From: Pseudoclavibacter caeni
GTDB lineage: Bacteria; Actinomycetota; Actinomycetes; Actinomycetales; Microbacteriaceae
Assembly (NCBI RefSeq): GCF_008831125.1
Contig: NZ_WBKA01000004.1
Span: 158,426 to 222,425, forward strand
DNA length: 64,000 nucleotides
Direction: 5' to 3'
In this document: piece after piece, positions 62,458 to 64,000 of the stretch
Position numbering within the stretch: the first letter of the stretch is position 1
How the letters are laid out: every line of letters begins with the position of its first letter
The notes under the pieces: model-generated
Databases searched by the model: none
Seen by the model: the letters and a program-made list of their open reading frames with translations, nothing else
What the model was told of the DNA's origin: nothing
Position numbers and translations under genes: made by a program

Positions 62458-63540
62458 TCAAGGCGTGGAGGCAGCGCATAGGCGGTTGAATGCTTCGCGT
62501 GGGGTGAGGAATCCAAGGGCGGCGCGTGGGCGGTCGTTCATTTCTTCGGCGATCGCGGTGAGGTAGGGCTGGTGGGTGGTGATCTCGGTCCCTTTGGGTA
62601 GGTACTCTCGCACGAGCCCGTTGGTGTTCTCGTTCGTGTCTCGCTCCCAGGGGCTGCGGGGGTGAGCGAAGTAGACCGGGATGTCGGTCGCTACAGTCAG
62701 CTTCGCGTGCTCGGCCATCTCCGAGTCCTGGTCCCAAGTGATCGAGCCGCTCATCAGCTCGGGCAGCCCCTTGACGCGCTCGATGAGCGTGTCAACGACA
62801 CACTCGCTGCTGCTCATCTGCTCACCCATAATCGACACGAACGCGCCACGCTCGATGAGCGTGTCAACGACACTCTCGCTGCTGCGGCCCTCGGGCAGGG
62901 CTATGAGCATCAGGAACCGTGTGGTGCGTTCCACGAGCGTGACCGCGGCCGACTGGCCGCGAGCCCCGATGATCAGGTCGCCTTCCCAGTGCCCGGGAAG
63001 GCGACGATCGTCAACACCGCCGGGACGGTCATCGATCGAGACCATCCCTACGATCCTGGCCCCGCTGTTGCGCCCTTCCTTGCGAGGCTTGCGGAGGGTG
63101 CGTTTGGAACGCAACAAGATCCCTGCCGCAGCGAGCTCACCCTTGGGCAGGGCGTAGATGTACTGGTAGATCGCTTCGTGAGAGACGGTGCGTCCTTCCG
63201 CGTTCACAGAACCGGGCAACGGCTCCAGCGTGACGTCGCCCGCCTCGACACGCAACCGCCCCGCGATCTGGCGCGGCGTCCTGGAACGACGCAGTTCCTG
63301 GCGCACCCTTGCCTCCAGCACCGGGTCGCAGACGACTTTGCGTGCCTGCGGACGAGACCTGCGCCGGGCGGCTCACGCGTCTGCGGTCACGATCCGGTAC
63401 CCGCGGGTCTTGGTCTGATTGCGGCGTACCTCACGCGAGACCACCGACGGTGACCTATCGATCCGCCTCGCAATCTCACGGATCCCCACCCCGGCCTGCA
63501 GCCCTGTACCGATCTCGGCACGATCCTCGAACGTCAACAT
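62458..63540 (-). pseudogene. IS30-family transposase, interrupted
   Basis: From ATG 63540 the frame gives the IS30 N-terminal helix-turn-helix (MLTFEDRAEIGTGLQAG then IREIARRIDRSPSVVSRE, key words EIARRIDRSPS), then TGA at 63373-63375 in codon 56, where relatives have Arg. The same frame continues with AARRRSRPQARKVV and the DDE catalytic domain: GHWEGDLIIG, SITWDQDSEMAEH and NENTNGLVREYLP. A second lesion is a 72-base in-frame insertion of a 37-base direct repeat plus spacer (see repeat). Transposition from this copy is unlikely. Confidence 0.85.
62777..62885 (-). repeat. 37-base direct repeat inside the IS30 transposase
   Basis: The copies 62777-62813 and 62849-62885 differ at one position. 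Spaced 72 bases apart, they duplicate the SSESVVDTLIER stretch of the protein, with 11-12 foreign residues between. The insertion keeps the reading frame. Confidence 0.85.
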
Positions 63541-63605
63541 CCTGCGCAACAACGCCTCCTCAACCCGATGTTGCTACGACGCTATGACACCGCCAACGGC
63601 TAAAA

Positions 63606-63667
63606 ATAAAAAACGAAACAGATCATCCAGAGGACAGGCAATTAAAGGACATCCACCGTGGAAAACC
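63606..63667. other. AT-rich spacer between the two insertion sequences
   Basis: Runs such as CTAAAAATAAAAAACGAAAC are strikingly AT-rich for this genome. No gene. It is likely foreign DNA or part of the IS30 right end. Confidence 0.5.
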
Positions 63668-64000
63668 GGCTCTTCGGACATCCGGTGGGGGTAGGGCGCG
63701 CTGGGTGAGTTCGCGAGGGTAGGGGTCGAGGTTCCCGAGGGTCAGAAGCGCTAACCATCTGATTCCGACCGAGGATCTCGACGTGCTTCACCCTACTTCG
63801 GGGTGCGCTTCCGCGCGCTCTGCGACTGATCCGTGTTCCCGCTGCGACGTTCTGCTGGGTCTTCCCGATGTCCATGTCGAGCACGTCGACCGTCGCGACG
63901 GGCTGCTGGTGGTGACGGTCTCGACGCCAGCGGCGCCGACCGGCTGCCCCTCGTGTGGGGTCGTCGCGACCGGCCGCGGACGTCGCCGACGGGTGCTTCA
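63668..64000 (+). mobile_element. Left end of an ISL3-family insertion sequence, cut by the window end
   Basis: GGCTCTTCGGACATCCGGTG at 63668-63687 matches the GGCTCTTC start of ISL3-family inverted repeats. The transposase gene follows after about 100 bases. The right end lies outside the window. Confidence 0.75.
63783..64000 (+). CDS. ISL3-family transposase, N-terminal part
   Basis: The frame from GTG 63783 reads into CDVLLGLPDVHVEHVDRRDG, then VVTVSTPAAPTGCPSCGVVATGRGRRR and runs off the window. LLGLPDVHVEHV and the zinc-finger CPSCG are the standard N-terminus of ISL3 transposases. At least 72 residues are visible. The first 20 residues are less typical, so the start could lie slightly later. 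No lesion is seen in the visible part. Confidence 0.82.
   Translation, partial: MLHPTSGCASARSATDPCSRCDVLLGLPDVHVEHVDRRDGLLVVTVSTPAAPTGCPSCGVVATGRGRRRRVL

Larger units (their letters stand above)
62441..63605 (-). mobile_element. Decayed IS30-family insertion sequence
   Basis: The element contains the broken transposase. Near the left end GTCGGCGGTGTCA (62448-62460) and, inverted, GTTGGCGGTGTCA (63585-63597) form a 13-base terminal-like inverted repeat with one mismatch. Exact ends and target duplication could not be fixed, and the left repeat runs into the transposase stop. Confidence 0.6.

Noticed and set aside
62662..63453. Plus-strand frame over the IS30 copy
   Set aside because: Antisense to recognisable IS30 transposase sequence.
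1..64000. CRISPR arrays, prophage modules and restriction or other defence genes
   Set aside because: No regularly spaced repeats and no phage structural, integrase, methylase or Cas motifs were found; the only mobile genes are the IS30 and ISL3 transposases.

Overview
The window is very GC-rich and has GC-ending codons, frequent GTG starts, and many start codons placed 6-8 bases after a TAnnnT -10 hexamer, as in leaderless mRNAs. It carries MurT/GatD, AdnA/AdnB, an encapsulin with its DyP cargo, UPF0182, DUF3107, DUF3039, DUF4245 and a PIN-PhoH protein. Together these point to an actinobacterium, most likely of the order Micrococcales. I do not assign a genus. About 61 kb looks like ordinary chromosomal backbone; the last 1.6 kb is mobile-element debris.

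Layout. 1-9.1 kb: end of pncB, DUF3039, an HtrA-type protease, an aminotransferase facing an omega-amidase-like nitrilase, an M20 dipeptidase, gluQ, and a PnuC-type transporter. 9.2-13.8 kb: a monocarboxylate/sodium symporter with its DUF485 partner, then the murT-gatD pair for lipid II amidation. 13.9-16.0 kb: an FMN-riboswitch-led operon encoding a riboflavin synthase-DHBP synthase fusion and lumazine synthase. 16.2-19.1 kb: a second nitrilase whose catalytic Cys is Gly, then encapsulin and DyP peroxidase. 19.2-24.1 kb: mntH, initiator tRNA, an XRE-cupin regulator, and a hydantoin racemase/permease pair in which the permease is cut by an amber codon. 24.3-30.4 kb: a two-component system and a large FtsX-type ABC exporter. 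30.5-38.2 kb: a LAATG surface protein, a membrane-anchored HELLH protein, UPF0182, and an S16 protease that lacks its PDZ domain.

38.2-50.5 kb: DUF2342, an orphan ThiF/TOMM-like protein, a UvrD-type helicase, a degenerate phosphotransferase, and adnB/adnA. 50.7-62.3 kb: DUF3107, a ferritin-like protein, a DEAD-box RNA helicase, ispH, xseA-xseB-DUF4245, beta carbonic anhydrase, fumC, phoH and ychF. 62.3-64 kb: a decayed IS30 copy and the start of an ISL3 element.

I found no CRISPR array, prophage or obvious defence island. The most notable features are altered versions of known proteins: the ribE-ribB fusion with no ribA or ribD beside it, the PDZ-less S16 protease, the Cys-less nitrilase paralogue, the DyP whose encapsulation tag is followed by a 29-residue tail, the MurT without zinc-ribbon cysteines, and the AdnA with a degenerate Walker A motif.
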